NCBI GenBank assembly: GCA_017989485.1
Contig: JAGNPU010000020.1
Location: 1-12,362, forward strand
DNA: 12,362 nucleotides
Source: Neisseriaceae bacterium
GTDB taxonomy: Bacteria; Pseudomonadota; Gammaproteobacteria; Burkholderiales; Neisseriaceae
Reading direction: 5' to 3'
Shown: positions 1 to 7,108 of the stretch, piece by piece
How the letters are laid out: every line of letters starts with the position of its first letter
Numbering within the stretch: the first letter of the stretch is position 1
Made by a program: the position numbers and the translations under genes
The notes under the pieces: generated by a model
Databases searched by the model: none
Seen by the model: the letters and a program-made list of their open reading frames with translations, nothing else
Told to the model about the DNA's origin: nothing

Positions 1-57
1 ATGCAGGCCTTGGCCAGCATTGAACGTTTTCAACAATTAATTAAAGAACAAGCCTAA
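1..57 (+). CDS. 3' end of an unidentified gene (partial)
   Basis: Reading from base 1 in frame gives 18 residues, MQALASIERFQQLIKEQA, followed by TAA at 55-57. The stretch is amphipathic and charged at its end, like the C-terminal helix of a soluble protein. The ATG at base 1 is probably an internal methionine, because an 18-residue gene is unlikely and no upstream sequence is available. Only three bases separate the stop from the ATG of the MFS gene at 61, so the two genes are probably co-transcribed and translationally coupled. Regulators often precede carriers of this type, but nothing visible identifies the product. Confidence 0.6.
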   Translation: MQALASIERFQQLIKEQA

Positions 58-60
58 CCT

Positions 61-1293
61 ATGACTGTTTCAACCGCGACACCACAGACCGATGCCCCCA
101 AAACGGTCAAACAAACCCTGACCCTATTGCTTGGTATTTTGCTCGTGGCCTTATGCCTACGCGCCCCAATTACCGGGGTAGGGCCTTTATTGCAAGACAT
201 TCAGCAGGCTTTGGGCCTGTCAAACGTCTTGGCCGGCGCCGTGACCACGGTGCCGCTGCTGGCGTTTGGGGTGTTTTCCGTATTTGCCCCGCTGTTGGCC
301 CGGCGCTTTGGCGTTGAAAGGGTGATTTTTGCCGCCACGATTTTGCTGGTGTGCGGCATCGCCTTGCGCTCTGCTGGGGGCGTAGGCCTGCTGTTTGTCG
401 GGACCACGATTCTGAGCCTAGGGATCGCCTTAGGCAATGTGCTGTTGCCCGGCATGGTCAAACACCATTTCGCGCTCAAGGTCGGCCTGGTGACCGCCAT
501 GTACTCGCTGGGGATGAACATTGTGGGGGCGATGTCGTCGGGCATCAGCGTGCCTTTGGCGCAAAACCTAGGCTGGGGCTGGCAGGGTGCCTTGCTCAGC
601 TGGCTGGTGGTGGCGGTGCTGGCCTTAATCGGCTGGTGGCCACAGTTGCGGCGGGCCCAGCCGCCTCAGCGGATACGCTTAAGCCCTGAGGTGCAGGCAC
701 AGGCCAAACGCACGCCGCGGGTAAACCTCTGGCGCTCGCGCCTGGCCTGGCAGGTCACCGTCTTAATGGGCTCGCAGTCGCTGGTGTTTTATACGCTATT
801 GAGCTGGTTGCCGCATATTTTGGCCGAGCAGGGCGTGAACCCCCTGCAGGCCGGTTTGATGTTGACCACGATTCAAATGGCGCTGCTGCCGATCGCCTTT
901 ATTGTGCCGATCGTGGCGGCCAAGGTTAAGGAACAAAAGTATTTGGTGTTGGCCAGCGCCGTGTGCATGGCCTTAAGCGTGGCTGGCTTGCTCAGCGGCG
1001 TCTCCAGTTTAAATATTCTGTGGATGGTGTTGATGGGGATAGGTCTAGGCGGTTGCTTTAGCCTCAGCATGATGTTTTTCAGCCTGCGCACCCGCAATAT
1101 GGATGAGGCCTCCGGCCTGTCGGGCATGGCCCAGTCTGTGGGTTATTTACTGGCGGCCTTTGGGCCGGTGGTGTTTGGCTGGGTGCACGACCTCACCGGT
1201 GGCTGGGCGGTCTCGCTGTGGCTGGTGCTGGCCGTCATCGTGGTCATGGCCTGGGCGGGCTGGCGTGCGGGGCATGATGTGACCGTGGCTTAG
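61..1293 (+). CDS. MFS transporter, CynX/NimT family
   Basis: This is a 410-residue integral membrane carrier with about 12 hydrophobic segments and a short polar N-terminus (residues 1-18). The first membrane segment runs into LRAPITGVGPLLQDI (about residues 33-48), the signature of the CynX/NimT (cyanate and 2-nitroimidazole carrier) branch of the major facilitator superfamily. The first-half cytoplasmic loop carries APLLARRFGVERV (about 77-89), a version of MFS motif A. A basic loop (about 195-225) separates the two six-helix halves. The family moves small organic anions or exports drugs, and the substrate here cannot be told. No cyanase or carbonic anhydrase gene lies next to it, so cyanate transport is not supported. 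It starts three bases after the upstream stop and ends just before a strong terminator, so it is the last gene of its operon. Confidence 0.9.
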   Translation: MTVSTATPQTDAPKTVKQTLTLLLGILLVALCLRAPITGVGPLLQDIQQALGLSNVLAGAVTTVPLLAFGVFSVFAPLLARRFGVERVIFAATILLVCGIALRSAGGVGLLFVGTTILSLGIALGNVLLPGMVKHHFALKVGLVTAMYSLGMNIVGAMSSGISVPLAQNLGWGWQGALLSWLVVAVLALIGWWPQLRRAQPPQRIRLSPEVQAQAKRTPRVNLWRSRLAWQVTVLMGSQSLVFYTLLSWLPHILAEQGVNPLQAGLMLTTIQMALLPIAFIVPIVAAKVKEQKYLVLASAVCMALSVAGLLSGVSSLNILWMVLMGIGLGGCFSLSMMFFSLRTRNMDEASGLSGMAQSVGYLLAAFGPVVFGWVHDLTGGWAVSLWLVLAVIVVMAWAGWRAGHDVTVA

Positions 1294-1308
1294 GGCCAAA
1301 AGGCCACG

Positions 1309-1340
1309 GGGCCGCCTGATGATCAGGCGGCCCTTTTTTT
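1309..1340 (+). terminator. Rho-independent terminator after the CynX/NimT-type gene
   Basis: A perfect 10-bp GC-rich stem, GGGCCGCCTG (1309-1318) with CAGGCGGCCC (1324-1333), has a five-base loop and is followed by seven T residues (1334-1340). It begins 15 bases after the MFS stop codon. It isolates the upstream operon from the TetR gene, whose promoter begins 11 bases later. Confidence 0.93.
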
Positions 1341-1351
1341 GTAAAAAGTAT

Positions 1352-1367
1352 TTGACTGATCGTTCCA
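1352..1367 (+). promoter_or_regulatory. Candidate TetR-family operator, site 1
   Basis: The reverse complement of these 16 bases, TGGAACGATCAGTCAA, matches site 2 in front of the downstream MFS gene (TGTAACGATCATTACA, 2052-2067) at 12 of 16 positions, including the run AACGATCA. Both are centred on GATC. This copy is only weakly palindromic. It overlaps the -35 box, which is where a repressor controlling its own gene would bind. That the adjacent TetR protein binds here is inference. Confidence 0.45.
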
Positions 1368-1380
1368 TAATTAATATGAT
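1352..1380 (+). promoter_or_regulatory. Sigma-70-type promoter of the TetR-family gene
   Basis: TTGACT (1352-1357) and TATGAT (1375-1380) are separated by exactly 17 bases. Both hexamers match the sigma-70 consensus at five of six positions. Transcription would start near 1387, leaving a short leader of about 24 bases before the ATG at 1411. A GATC-centred operator-like element covers the -35 box and part of the spacer. Confidence 0.72.
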
Positions 1381-1410
1381 GTGCTTCCGAAAAGTGTTTA
1401 AGTGCCCCTT

Positions 1411-2013
1411 ATGAGTACCGATAAACAGGTGTATCCAGGCCGTCCTCGGCAGTTTGAGGATGAAGACATTCTTGATGCGGCAGTGGCCGTCTTTGGCGCC
1501 AATGGCTACGCCGGTACGTCGGCGCAAGACCTGTGCGATGGCACCGGCCTGGGTCGTGGCAGCCTTTATAATGCTTTTGGCAGCAAGCAGGCCCTGTATG
1601 AACAGGCCTTATTGCGCAGCCATGAACACACCATGGCGGCCCAGCTGGCGATCCTCAACCAGCCTGGTTCTGCCAGGGCCCGGCTGCAGGCCTTGCTGTC
1701 CTGGGGCGTGGCCGAAGCGCTGACGCAGCCAGACCAACACCATGCCATGGTGCTGTTTGCCGCCCTAGAACGCGGTGACAAAGACGCCGTGGTGGCCACC
1801 CTGAATCAAGAGTATCGGGCGCGCTTAACCTTGGCCTTAGAGGCGGTGTTTGCCGAAGGCCAGGCCAGCGGAGAGTTGGCGACTCAGGCATCCGCCACGC
1901 AGATGGCGCGCGCTTTTTTGGCGGGCTATTACGGCCTGAGGGTATTGGGTAAAAACACCGTAGACACCGTTTTGTTGGAGGATGTGGTGGTGGGCCTGAT
2001 GGCCAGTTTATAA
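1411..2013 (+). CDS. TetR/AcrR-family transcriptional regulator
   Basis: This is a 200-residue protein. Residues about 14-60 form a TetR-type helix-turn-helix: a first helix around ILDAAVAVFGANGY, then TSAQDLCDGTGLGRGSLYNAFGSKQALYEQAL with the family's GxGRGSLYxxFGSK recognition-helix pattern. The rest is alpha-helical with no recognisable ligand motif, as usual for the divergent TetR C-terminal domain. The length is typical. I chose the ATG at 1411; an in-frame GTG at 1402 would add three residues, and neither has a strong ribosome binding site. It lies 79 bases upstream of a DHA1-type carrier on the same strand. GATC-centred elements in front of both genes suggest that it represses itself and the carrier, with an unknown ligand relieving repression. 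Confidence 0.9.
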   Translation: MSTDKQVYPGRPRQFEDEDILDAAVAVFGANGYAGTSAQDLCDGTGLGRGSLYNAFGSKQALYEQALLRSHEHTMAAQLAILNQPGSARARLQALLSWGVAEALTQPDQHHAMVLFAALERGDKDAVVATLNQEYRARLTLALEAVFAEGQASGELATQASATQMARAFLAGYYGLRVLGKNTVDTVLLEDVVVGLMASL

Positions 2014-2049
2014 GTCAATGGGAGACGAAGGGTTTTTTTTATTATTTAT

Positions 2050-2069
2050 ATTGTAACGATCATTACAAT
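2050..2069 (+). promoter_or_regulatory. Palindromic operator, site 2, in front of the DHA1-type MFS gene
   Basis: ATTGTAACGATCATTACAAT is a 20-base near-perfect palindrome. Arms ATTGTAA and TTACAAT are exact inverted repeats around CGATCA, and the only departure from full symmetry is the C/A pair flanking GATC. It lies in an AT-rich stretch 23 bases before the MFS ATG. A possible -10 box, TACAAT, is inside the right arm (2064-2069), so a bound protein would block transcription. Its size and symmetry suit a TetR-family dimer. The recognised -35 for this promoter is poor. Confidence 0.65.
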
Positions 2070-2092
2070 AAAGAAAGGCAGCAGGGGGCTTT

Positions 2093-3244
2093 ATGCCATT
2101 GGTTGTTTATGTTTTGGGCTTGACGATTTTTTCAGTAGGGACGGCCGAGTTAATGGTGGCCGGGATGATGGACACCCTGTCGGCGGCATTTGGGGTCTCC
2201 ATCGGCGAAGTGGGCCATTTGATTTCCTATTACGCGTTTGGGATGATGCTGGGCGGGCCGATATTGACCTTTATTTTGCTTCGGCTCAGCATCCCTTATC
2301 GCCCAGCCCTATTGTGGCTATTGGGCCTGTATGTGGTGGTACAAGGATTGGGGGCCTGGGTCTCTGATTATCAAACCTTGGTGTGGGTACGCATCTGGAC
2401 GGGCATTATTGGTTCAGGCTGCTTGAGCCTGTCCTTGGCCACCAGCATGTCGTTGGTGCCGCTGGCAGAGCGCGCCCGAGCGGCTTCGGTGGTCTTGGGC
2501 GGCTTTATGGTGGCCAATGTGTTTGGGGTGCCGATTGCGACGGTGATCAATCAGTACTGGGGCTGGCGCATCAGTTTTGCGCTGGTGGCCGTATTGGTCT
2601 TGGCGTGTGGGGTGAGTCTGGTGCGCTTGTTGCCGGCATTGGGGGGCGGTCACGTCAGCATGGCGGTAGAGCTGAAGGCGTTTAAAACCCCGGCTTATTG
2701 GCGTGCCTGCGCCACCAGCTGCTTGATTTTGGGCGCCAGCTTCGCGGCCTTTAGCTATTTTGTGCCGGTGTTTTTGGCGGTGTCTGGGTTTAGCATGGCG
2801 GTGGTGCCCTTTATTTTGGGGGCTTACGGCCTGGCCAACGTGGTGGGCAATATGGTGACCGGACGGTTGGCCCATCGGCACAGCCTGGCCATTATGGTGG
2901 TGGGCTTGAGCACGCTGAGCGTGTCTTTATTCGGGATGGCGCTGTTTGCCCAGTCGCAGTGGTTGACGGTGCTGTTTGTGGTGTTTATTGGCCTGTCTGG
3001 GGTGCCGATGAATCCAGCGATGATGGCGCGGGTGGTGAGCGTGGCGCATCCGGGGCCGTTGGTGAATGCCGTCCACACCTCGGTGATCAATATTGGCCTA
3101 GGCGGGGGCTCTTATTTGGGCGGATTGGCGATTACCGCCGGCTATGGTTTTCGGGCACCGCTATGGGTGGGGATGGTGTTGGCGCTGTTAGGCCTGCTGT
3201 CGATAGTGCCTTATTTGCGGCGCGGCCGCGTGGGGTGGGCGTAA
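2093..3244 (+). CDS. MFS transporter, DHA1-type efflux carrier
   Basis: This is a 383-residue membrane protein with about 12 hydrophobic helices and almost no soluble part. The N-terminus (LTIFSVGTAELMVAGMM) and the loop after helix 2 (GGPILTFILLRLSIPYRPAL, motif-A region) match the AraJ/YdhP/PbuE-like branch of the drug:H+ antiporter-1 carriers. Helix 5 carries ASVVLGGFMVANVFGVPIAT (about residues 135-154), the glycine-rich motif C typical of exporters. The substrate is unknown; exporters of drugs, sugars, purines and amino acids fall in this branch. It is preceded by a TetR-type gene and a palindromic operator, which fits inducible efflux. The ribosome binding site is probably AGGGGG (2083-2088), only four bases from the ATG and so rather close. 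A strong terminator follows. Confidence 0.88.
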   Translation: MPLVVYVLGLTIFSVGTAELMVAGMMDTLSAAFGVSIGEVGHLISYYAFGMMLGGPILTFILLRLSIPYRPALLWLLGLYVVVQGLGAWVSDYQTLVWVRIWTGIIGSGCLSLSLATSMSLVPLAERARAASVVLGGFMVANVFGVPIATVINQYWGWRISFALVAVLVLACGVSLVRLLPALGGGHVSMAVELKAFKTPAYWRACATSCLILGASFAAFSYFVPVFLAVSGFSMAVVPFILGAYGLANVVGNMVTGRLAHRHSLAIMVVGLSTLSVSLFGMALFAQSQWLTVLFVVFIGLSGVPMNPAMMARVVSVAHPGPLVNAVHTSVINIGLGGGSYLGGLAITAGYGFRAPLWVGMVLALLGLLSIVPYLRRGRVGWA

Positions 3245-3258
3245 ACACCGCGGTGTGA

Positions 3259-3300
3259 CGTGGCCCAGCAGGCATTTGCCTGCTGGGCCACGAGGTTTTT
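3259..3300 (+). terminator. Rho-independent terminator after the DHA1-type MFS gene
   Basis: A perfect 15-bp stem (3259-3273 with 3278-3292, core TGGCCCAGCAGGC) has the four-base loop ATTT and is followed, after GAGG-type bases, by TTTTT (3296-3300). A second, smaller perfect palindrome, ACACCGCGGTGT (3245-3256), sits between the stop codon and this stem. Confidence 0.93.
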
Positions 3301-3345
3301 CTGGCGATGCAATAGCCGATGTGGTTCAATAGGTTAAGGTGCGCG

Positions 3346-3399
3346 ATGACCAGCAAGACGGCTTGCGGGACCATGGCGTCATGGAGAACGACTGAATGA
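3346..3399 (+). CDS. Possible 17-codon leader ORF overlapping the next gene
   Basis: ATG at 3346 opens a frame for MTSKTACGTMASWRTTE and ends at TGA 3397-3399. The stop overlaps the next gene's start as ATGA. AAGG (3336-3339) lies six bases upstream, a good ribosome binding site distance. Translation of this short frame could deliver ribosomes to the downstream start by coupling. The sequence has no obvious attenuation pattern such as runs of one amino acid. It may also be chance, because short frames with a reasonable ribosome binding site are common. Confidence 0.3.
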   Translation: MTSKTACGTMASWRTTE

Positions 3400-4061
3400 G
3401 GACAGATGCGGCGGTTTTTGAGGCGGCTTTTTTGGTGAATGTGCGTCAACTGGGGGCATATTTATACGCTTCAGACGCGGCGCAAGAAGCTTGGTATCAG
3501 TCATGTGTGGCGGTTTGGCGGGGGCAGCAACAGGCCGATGATGTGTCGCCGATTGGCCAGCCACAAGAGGATTTGGTGGGGGGGCTGTTGGCACAGACGC
3601 ACGAGTCGGTGGGCGGGCCAGACTGTTTTTGGCATTACATCGACTGGAAAGACACCGAAACCTTGGTGGCCTTTTTTGAGCGCTGTGCGGCTCAGGTACT
3701 GCCTGACGGTTTGCGTTGGTCGGTGGAAGCGCCCACGGAGGTGTTGGATGGTGAAGCCTTATTTCTCGAAGCCAATCAGCAGCTGCAAGGCACGACGCAT
3801 CAGTTTTACAATATGGACTGTGGGGGCGATGCTTATTTGCCGGTGTTTGTGCAGGACTGTGCAGGGTTGGAAGCGCTGGCGCAGCGCTTAAACCTGAGGC
3901 TAGAGGCTTTTGCCGCCCTGCCTTTGGAAACCACGGCGGTGTCGGTGGCGCCCAGTAAGGGGCGGACGTTTTTTTCCATCGTGTATTTATTGGCGGTGGT
4001 GTGGGTGGTGTATCAAGGCCTACACTGGGTGATTAGCCATGTGTGGCATTGGTTTGATTAA
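3396..4061 (+). CDS. Uncharacterised protein with C-terminal membrane anchor (DUF6630-like?)
   Basis: This 221-residue protein has a soluble, acidic, aromatic-rich N-terminal part (1-185). Conserved-looking stretches are FWHYIDWKDTETLVAFF (about 78-94) and QFYNMDCGGDAYLPVFV (about 136-152). These resemble the DUF6630 group (aspartate-bearing dipeptide and D-A-Y motif), but that match is from memory and tentative. Residues about 191-213 form one hydrophobic helix after a basic SKGR, leaving only a few residues outside, so it is probably tail-anchored to the inner membrane with the soluble domain in the cytoplasm. A ribosome binding site GGAG (3383-3386) is nine bases upstream. The gene stands alone between a terminator and a convergent his operon, so context gives no function. 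Confidence 0.75.
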   Translation: MRTDAAVFEAAFLVNVRQLGAYLYASDAAQEAWYQSCVAVWRGQQQADDVSPIGQPQEDLVGGLLAQTHESVGGPDCFWHYIDWKDTETLVAFFERCAAQVLPDGLRWSVEAPTEVLDGEALFLEANQQLQGTTHQFYNMDCGGDAYLPVFVQDCAGLEALAQRLNLRLEAFAALPLETTAVSVAPSKGRTFFSIVYLLAVVWVVYQGLHWVISHVWHWFD

Positions 4062-4088
4062 AAGGCCTTAGCTGGCTTTAAATGTAAG

Positions 4089-4262
4089 TATATGCTCAGG
4101 TAATCGTGTTTTGTTTGTTGCGCTCAGGAGGCAACGCCGCCTAGCCTGTACAGCAGGATTAACTCTCGTGGGGATGTTTCATGGTGTGGGACGCGTCATC
4201 CGCCGTGAACGTGTCCTCGAAGAGCACCCCCAAAAAAAGCCTCGTGGATCACGAGGCTTTTT
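4089..4262 (+). ncRNA. Candidate small RNA with three hairpins
   Basis: No gene is evident at 4062-4280. A weak promoter-like pair, TTGATT (4054-4059) and TTTAAA (4077-4082) with 17 bases between, would start a transcript near 4089. It would contain a 7-bp stem with one mismatch (4126-4132 with 4136-4142, loop AAC) and a 7-bp stem with one G-T pair (4189-4195 with 4210-4216). It would end at the GC-rich hairpin with five T residues (4239-4262). GCTCAGG occurs twice (4094-4100 and 4122-4128). The same bases could simply be the 3' untranslated region of the gene ending at 4061. Confidence 0.25.
4232..4262. terminator. Bidirectional terminator between the orphan gene and hisD
   Basis: The stem GCCTCGTG (4239-4246) with CACGAGGC (4250-4257) and loop GAT is flanked by A7 (4232-4238) and T5 (4258-4262). 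It can therefore terminate minus-strand hisGD transcripts and plus-strand transcripts alike. It lies 18 bases past the hisD stop codon. Confidence 0.92.
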
Positions 4263-4280
4263 GTCCCTTATCGTTCGGCA

Positions 4281-5573
4281 TTAGTCTTCTAAACGCAGCT
4301 CTGCGGCGCGGGCGTGGGCCACCAGGCTTTCGCCCCGGGCCAACACGCTGGCAATCTTGCCCAGCTTGTGTGCGCCCGCCTTGGACACCTGAATCAGGCT
4401 AGAGCGTTTTTGAAAGTCATACACGCCCAGCGGTGAGGCAAAACGGGCGGTACGGCTGGTCGGCAACACGTGGTTGGGGCCGGCGCAGTAGTCGCCCAGG
4501 CTTTCGCTGGTGTAAGGGCCCATGAATATGGCGCCCGCGTGCTTGATTTTGTCGACCAAGGCTTCGGGGTCGGCCACGGACAGCTCCAAATGCTCGGGGG
4601 CAATGTGGTTGGCAAGAGCACAGGCCTCGTCTAAATCCTTGACCAAAATCATCGCGCCGCGGTTGCTGAGGGACGCTTTGATGATTTCATGACGGGGCAT
4701 GTCGGCCATGAGTCTGGCCATGCTGGCCTCAACGTCGGCCAAATAGGCCGCATCAGGGCTGATCAAAATCGCTTGGGCAATTTCATCGTGTTCGGCCTGG
4801 CTGAATAAGTCCATGGCCACCCAGTCGGCAGGGGTGGTGCCGTCGGCAATCACCAAAATTTCGCTGGGGCCGGCCACCATGTCGATGCCGACCACGCCAA
4901 ACACGCGGCGCTTGGCGGCGGCCACAAAGGCATTGCCTGGGCCGGTGATTTTGTCGACCTGGGGCACGGTTTCCGTGCCGTAGGCCAGAGCCGCCACGGC
5001 TTGCGCACCGCCTAGGGTAAAGATTTTGGTCACGCCGGCGATGTGGGCCGCGCCCAACACAATGTCGTTGCGCTCGCCATCCGGTGTGGGCACCACCATG
5101 ATGATTTCTTCGACGCCGGCCACGTGGGCGGGCATGGCGTTCATCAAGACCGAGCTAGGATAAGCCGCCTTGCCGCCGGGCACGTAAATGCCCACGCGGT
5201 CGAGCGGGGTGACTTTTTGGCCCAATAAGGTGCCGTCTTCGTCGGTATAGGTCCAAGTGCTTTGCTTTTGGTGCTCATGGTAGGCGCGCACGCGTTGGGC
5301 GGCGGTTTCTAGGGCATGTTGCACCTCCGGGCTCAGGCGGGCAAAGGCCGCGGCCAGCTGGTCTTGGCTGAGGGTTAAGTCGGCCATGCTGAGGGCGTTC
5401 ATGCGGTCAAAGCGGTTGGTGTATTCAATCAGCGCCGCGTCACCGCGGTTTTGGACGTCGGCGCAAATGTCGGCGACGATTTGGTCTACCTTAGGGTCTT
5501 GCGCGGTTTCAAAGGCCAGTAGGGCTTTGAGCTCGGCGGCAAAATGGGCGTCCGTGGTGGTCAGGTGCTTCAT
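4281..5573 (-). CDS. hisD: Histidinol dehydrogenase
   Basis: This cytoplasmic, zinc-dependent, NAD-linked enzyme oxidises L-histidinol to L-histidine in two steps, ending histidine synthesis. The protein has 430 residues, the normal bacterial length. Visible family landmarks are [15 protein letters not shown] (131-145), [15 protein letters not shown] (186-200), KITGPGN (208-214) and [11 protein letters not shown] (234-244). The zinc ligands known from E. coli are present at Gln259, His262, Asp361 and His420, and the catalytic Glu-His pair is at 327-328 (APEHLE). No key residue is missing. The start overlaps the hisG stop by ATGA, so translation is coupled. A bidirectional terminator follows directly, so the other his genes must lie elsewhere. 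Confidence 0.97.
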   Translation of the reverse strand: MKHLTTTDAHFAAELKALLAFETAQDPKVDQIVADICADVQNRGDAALIEYTNRFDRMNALSMADLTLSQDQLAAAFARLSPEVQHALETAAQRVRAYHEHQKQSTWTYTDEDGTLLGQKVTPLDRVGIYVPGGKAAYPSSVLMNAMPAHVAGVEEIIMVVPTPDGERNDIVLGAAHIAGVTKIFTLGGAQAVAALAYGTETVPQVDKITGPGNAFVAAAKRRVFGVVGIDMVAGPSEILVIADGTTPADWVAMDLFSQAEHDEIAQAILISPDAAYLADVEASMARLMADMPRHEIIKASLSNRGAMILVKDLDEACALANHIAPEHLELSVADPEALVDKIKHAGAIFMGPYTSESLGDYCAGPNHVLPTSRTARFASPLGVYDFQKRSSLIQVSKAGAHKLGKIASVLARGESLVAHARAAELRLED

Positions 5574-6229
5574 GCCTGTGCCTCCGCGGCATTCACCACG
5601 CTGGCAAAGGCATCAATAATGGGCTGTATGGTGTGGTGCTTGAGCTTCAGCGCGGCCTTGTTGACGACGAGGCGGCTGGAAATGTCCACAATGTGTTCCA
5701 CGGCGGCCAAATCATTGGCTTTGAGGGTGCTGCCGGTCGACACCAGATCGACGATGGCGTCAGACAGGCCCACCAGTGGGCCTAATTCCATAGAGCCATA
5801 CAGCTTGATGATGTCGACGTGAACGCCTTTGGCGTCGAAGTGGTCGCGCGCAATATTGGGGTATTTGGTCGCCACGCTGAGGCGTGAGCCAGGCTGTGAG
5901 GCCGCGTCATAGTCAAAGCCGTTGCGCACGGCCACCATCATGCGGCATTTGGCGATGTTCAGGTCCAGCGGTTGATATAGGCCCGCGCCGCCGTGTTCAA
6001 TCAGCACGTCTTTGCCGGCTATGCCCAAGTCGGCTGCGCCATATTGGACGTAGGTGGGCACGTCGGACGCGCGCACAATCACCAAACGAATGGCGTCGTG
6101 ATTGGTGTTGATGATGAGCTTGCGCGAAGCTTCAGGGTTTTCTAGTGGCTCAATGCCTGCGGCCGCCAGCAGCGGCAAGGTTTCTTCAAAAATGCGCCCT
6201 TTGGAGAGCGCAATGGTTAGCGTCGTCAT
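5570..6229 (-). CDS. hisG: ATP phosphoribosyltransferase, short form
   Basis: This enzyme catalyses the first step of histidine synthesis, joining ATP and PRPP to give phosphoribosyl-ATP. It is the main feedback-controlled step. The protein has 219 residues: [16 protein letters not shown] (6-21), [20 protein letters not shown] (53-72), and the PRPP-binding loop [10 protein letters not shown] (161-170). The C-terminal regulatory domain of long HisG is absent. Known short forms assemble with the HisZ subunit, so a hisZ gene is expected elsewhere. I chose the ATG at 6229; the frame extends to a TTG at 6256, but the added residues are not family-like. It precedes and overlaps hisD. The sequence is strongly Neisseria-like by memory. 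Confidence 0.96.
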   Translation of the reverse strand: MTTLTIALSKGRIFEETLPLLAAAGIEPLENPEASRKLIINTNHDAIRLVIVRASDVPTYVQYGAADLGIAGKDVLIEHGGAGLYQPLDLNIAKCRMMVAVRNGFDYDAASQPGSRLSVATKYPNIARDHFDAKGVHVDIIKLYGSMELGPLVGLSDAIVDLVSTGSTLKANDLAAVEHIVDISSRLVVNKAALKLKHHTIQPIIDAFASVVNAAEAQA

Positions 6230-6273
6230 GTGTTGATTCTTTTGGTGTTGAGTCAATCCAGTGGGATTAATGG

Positions 6274-6302
6274 GTTATAAAGGGTAGCGGTCATTCTAGC
6301 AA
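6274..6302 (-). promoter_or_regulatory. Promoter of hisGD
   Basis: On the minus strand TTGCTA (6302-6297) and TATAAC (6279-6274) are separated by 17 bases. They match the sigma-70 hexamers at four and five of six positions. Transcription would start near 6267, about 38 bases before the hisG ATG. The -35 box overlaps the last codons of the SCO gene, so hisGD can be transcribed independently. No terminator lies between the genes, so read-through is also possible. No histidine-rich leader peptide is visible. Confidence 0.55.
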
Positions 6303-6920
6303 GGTTTTGAGGTCATGGGTCAAGTCTTCTGCGGCAATGCCGTGTGGCTCGTAGAGGCGTGTCTGTCCAGCAGCATCCAGAATATAGGTGCCGGTGCTGT
6401 GGTCCATCACATAATCACCGTCGTCGCGCATCACCTTGGTGGCGGTCACCTTATAGTCTTGCATCACCTGGTTCAATACGGCGGGATCGCTGCTGCTCAG
6501 GCCGATGAAGCGAGGGTCAAACAGGTGCACGTATTCGGTCAGCCGCGCGGGCGTGTCGCGCTCTGGGTCGATGCTGACAAAGACGACGGCCACCTTGTCC
6601 TGCTGTTCAGGGCTGAGCAGGCTCATGCTTTGGGCATAGGTCAAGAGGTTGGTGGGGCAAATGTCGGGACAGGAGGTGTAGCCAAATGACAACAACACGG
6701 TTTTGCCCAGCAGGTCGTTGCGTGCGACGTCTTTGCCGTCGGCGCCGGTGAGGGTAAACGGGGCGCCTATGCCGTCACTGCTGACGTCGCTGCCTATGGT
6801 TTTGACCACCGTGGCCGGTGCTTGCGCAGCGATGGGCTGTTCATCAGAGCAGGCGGTCAAGAGGCATAAGGCGCTCAGGCCGGCGAGGGCCATCGGCCGT
6901 AAAAGGGGGATCAGAAACAT
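6291..6920 (-). CDS. SCO1/SenC-family copper chaperone lipoprotein
   Basis: This is a 209-residue protein of thioredoxin fold. SCO proteins bind copper and help assemble the CuA or CuB centre of cytochrome oxidase, or act as thiol reductases. An N-terminal lipoprotein signal ends at the lipobox LTAC, with Cys24 as the lipidated residue, so the protein sits on the outer face of the inner membrane. The copper ligands are the CxxxC pair Cys84 and Cys88 (TSCPDICP) and His174 (DHSTGTYILD). FVSIDPERDTP (114-124) is another family signature. The ribosome binding site AAGGA lies just upstream of the ATG. No oxidase or haem gene is adjacent, so its client cannot be told. It lies upstream of hisGD on the same strand. 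Confidence 0.93.
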   Translation of the reverse strand: MFLIPLLRPMALAGLSALCLLTACSDEQPIAAQAPATVVKTIGSDVSSDGIGAPFTLTGADGKDVARNDLLGKTVLLSFGYTSCPDICPTNLLTYAQSMSLLSPEQQDKVAVVFVSIDPERDTPARLTEYVHLFDPRFIGLSSSDPAVLNQVMQDYKVTATKVMRDDGDYVMDHSTGTYILDAAGQTRLYEPHGIAAEDLTHDLKTLLE

Positions 6921-6959
6921 GCTTTCGTCCTTAATGTAGGGTCATCTAAGGGTTATTGT

Positions 6960-6988
6960 GACACAGGCCGTCCTGGTTGTGTCGGCCT
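6960..6988. repeat. Overlapping, mutually exclusive inverted repeats upstream of the SCO gene
   Basis: GACACA (6960-6965) pairs with TGTGTC (6978-6983), and AGGCCG (6965-6970) pairs with CGGCCT (6983-6988). The two stems share bases, so only one can form at a time. The element lies 40-68 bases upstream of the SCO start and could be in its leader or be a protein-binding site. No clear promoter was found for the SCO gene, and the function is unknown. Confidence 0.4.
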
Positions 6989-7041
6989 AGATAAAGGTGC
7001 AGCCATTTTTTTTGACCTTCTATTCGCCAGGGTAAAAAACT

Positions 7042-7088
7042 GATTGGCGTTCAGTTTTTATGCGAACGTGCCCCATGGTGTGCCAATC
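7042..7088. repeat. Nested inverted repeats upstream of the glutathione S-transferase gene
   Basis: GATTGGC (7042-7048) is matched by GCCAATC (7082-7088), and inside it GTTC (7049-7052) is matched by GAAC (7064-7067). As RNA or single-stranded DNA this would form an 11-bp interrupted stem. It lies about 70-115 bases before the gene. It may be an operator or chance; no family could be assigned. Confidence 0.35.
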
Positions 7089-7108
7089 CGAGTAGTATAG
7101 AATCTGGG

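Noticed and set aside
61..1293. Cyanate transporter (cynX) as a specific gene call
   Set aside because: The family signature is clear, but no cyanase or carbonic anhydrase gene is adjacent in the window, so the specific substrate is unsupported.
1147..1527. Minus-strand ORF of 126 codons spanning the MFS end and TetR start
   Set aside because: It crosses a strong terminator and the TetR promoter and is antisense to two clear genes. Its sequence resembles no family.
4181..4402. Plus-strand ORF of 73 codons between the orphan gene and hisD
   Set aside because: It runs through the bidirectional terminator and into hisD on the opposite strand, with no ribosome binding site and no protein-like pattern.
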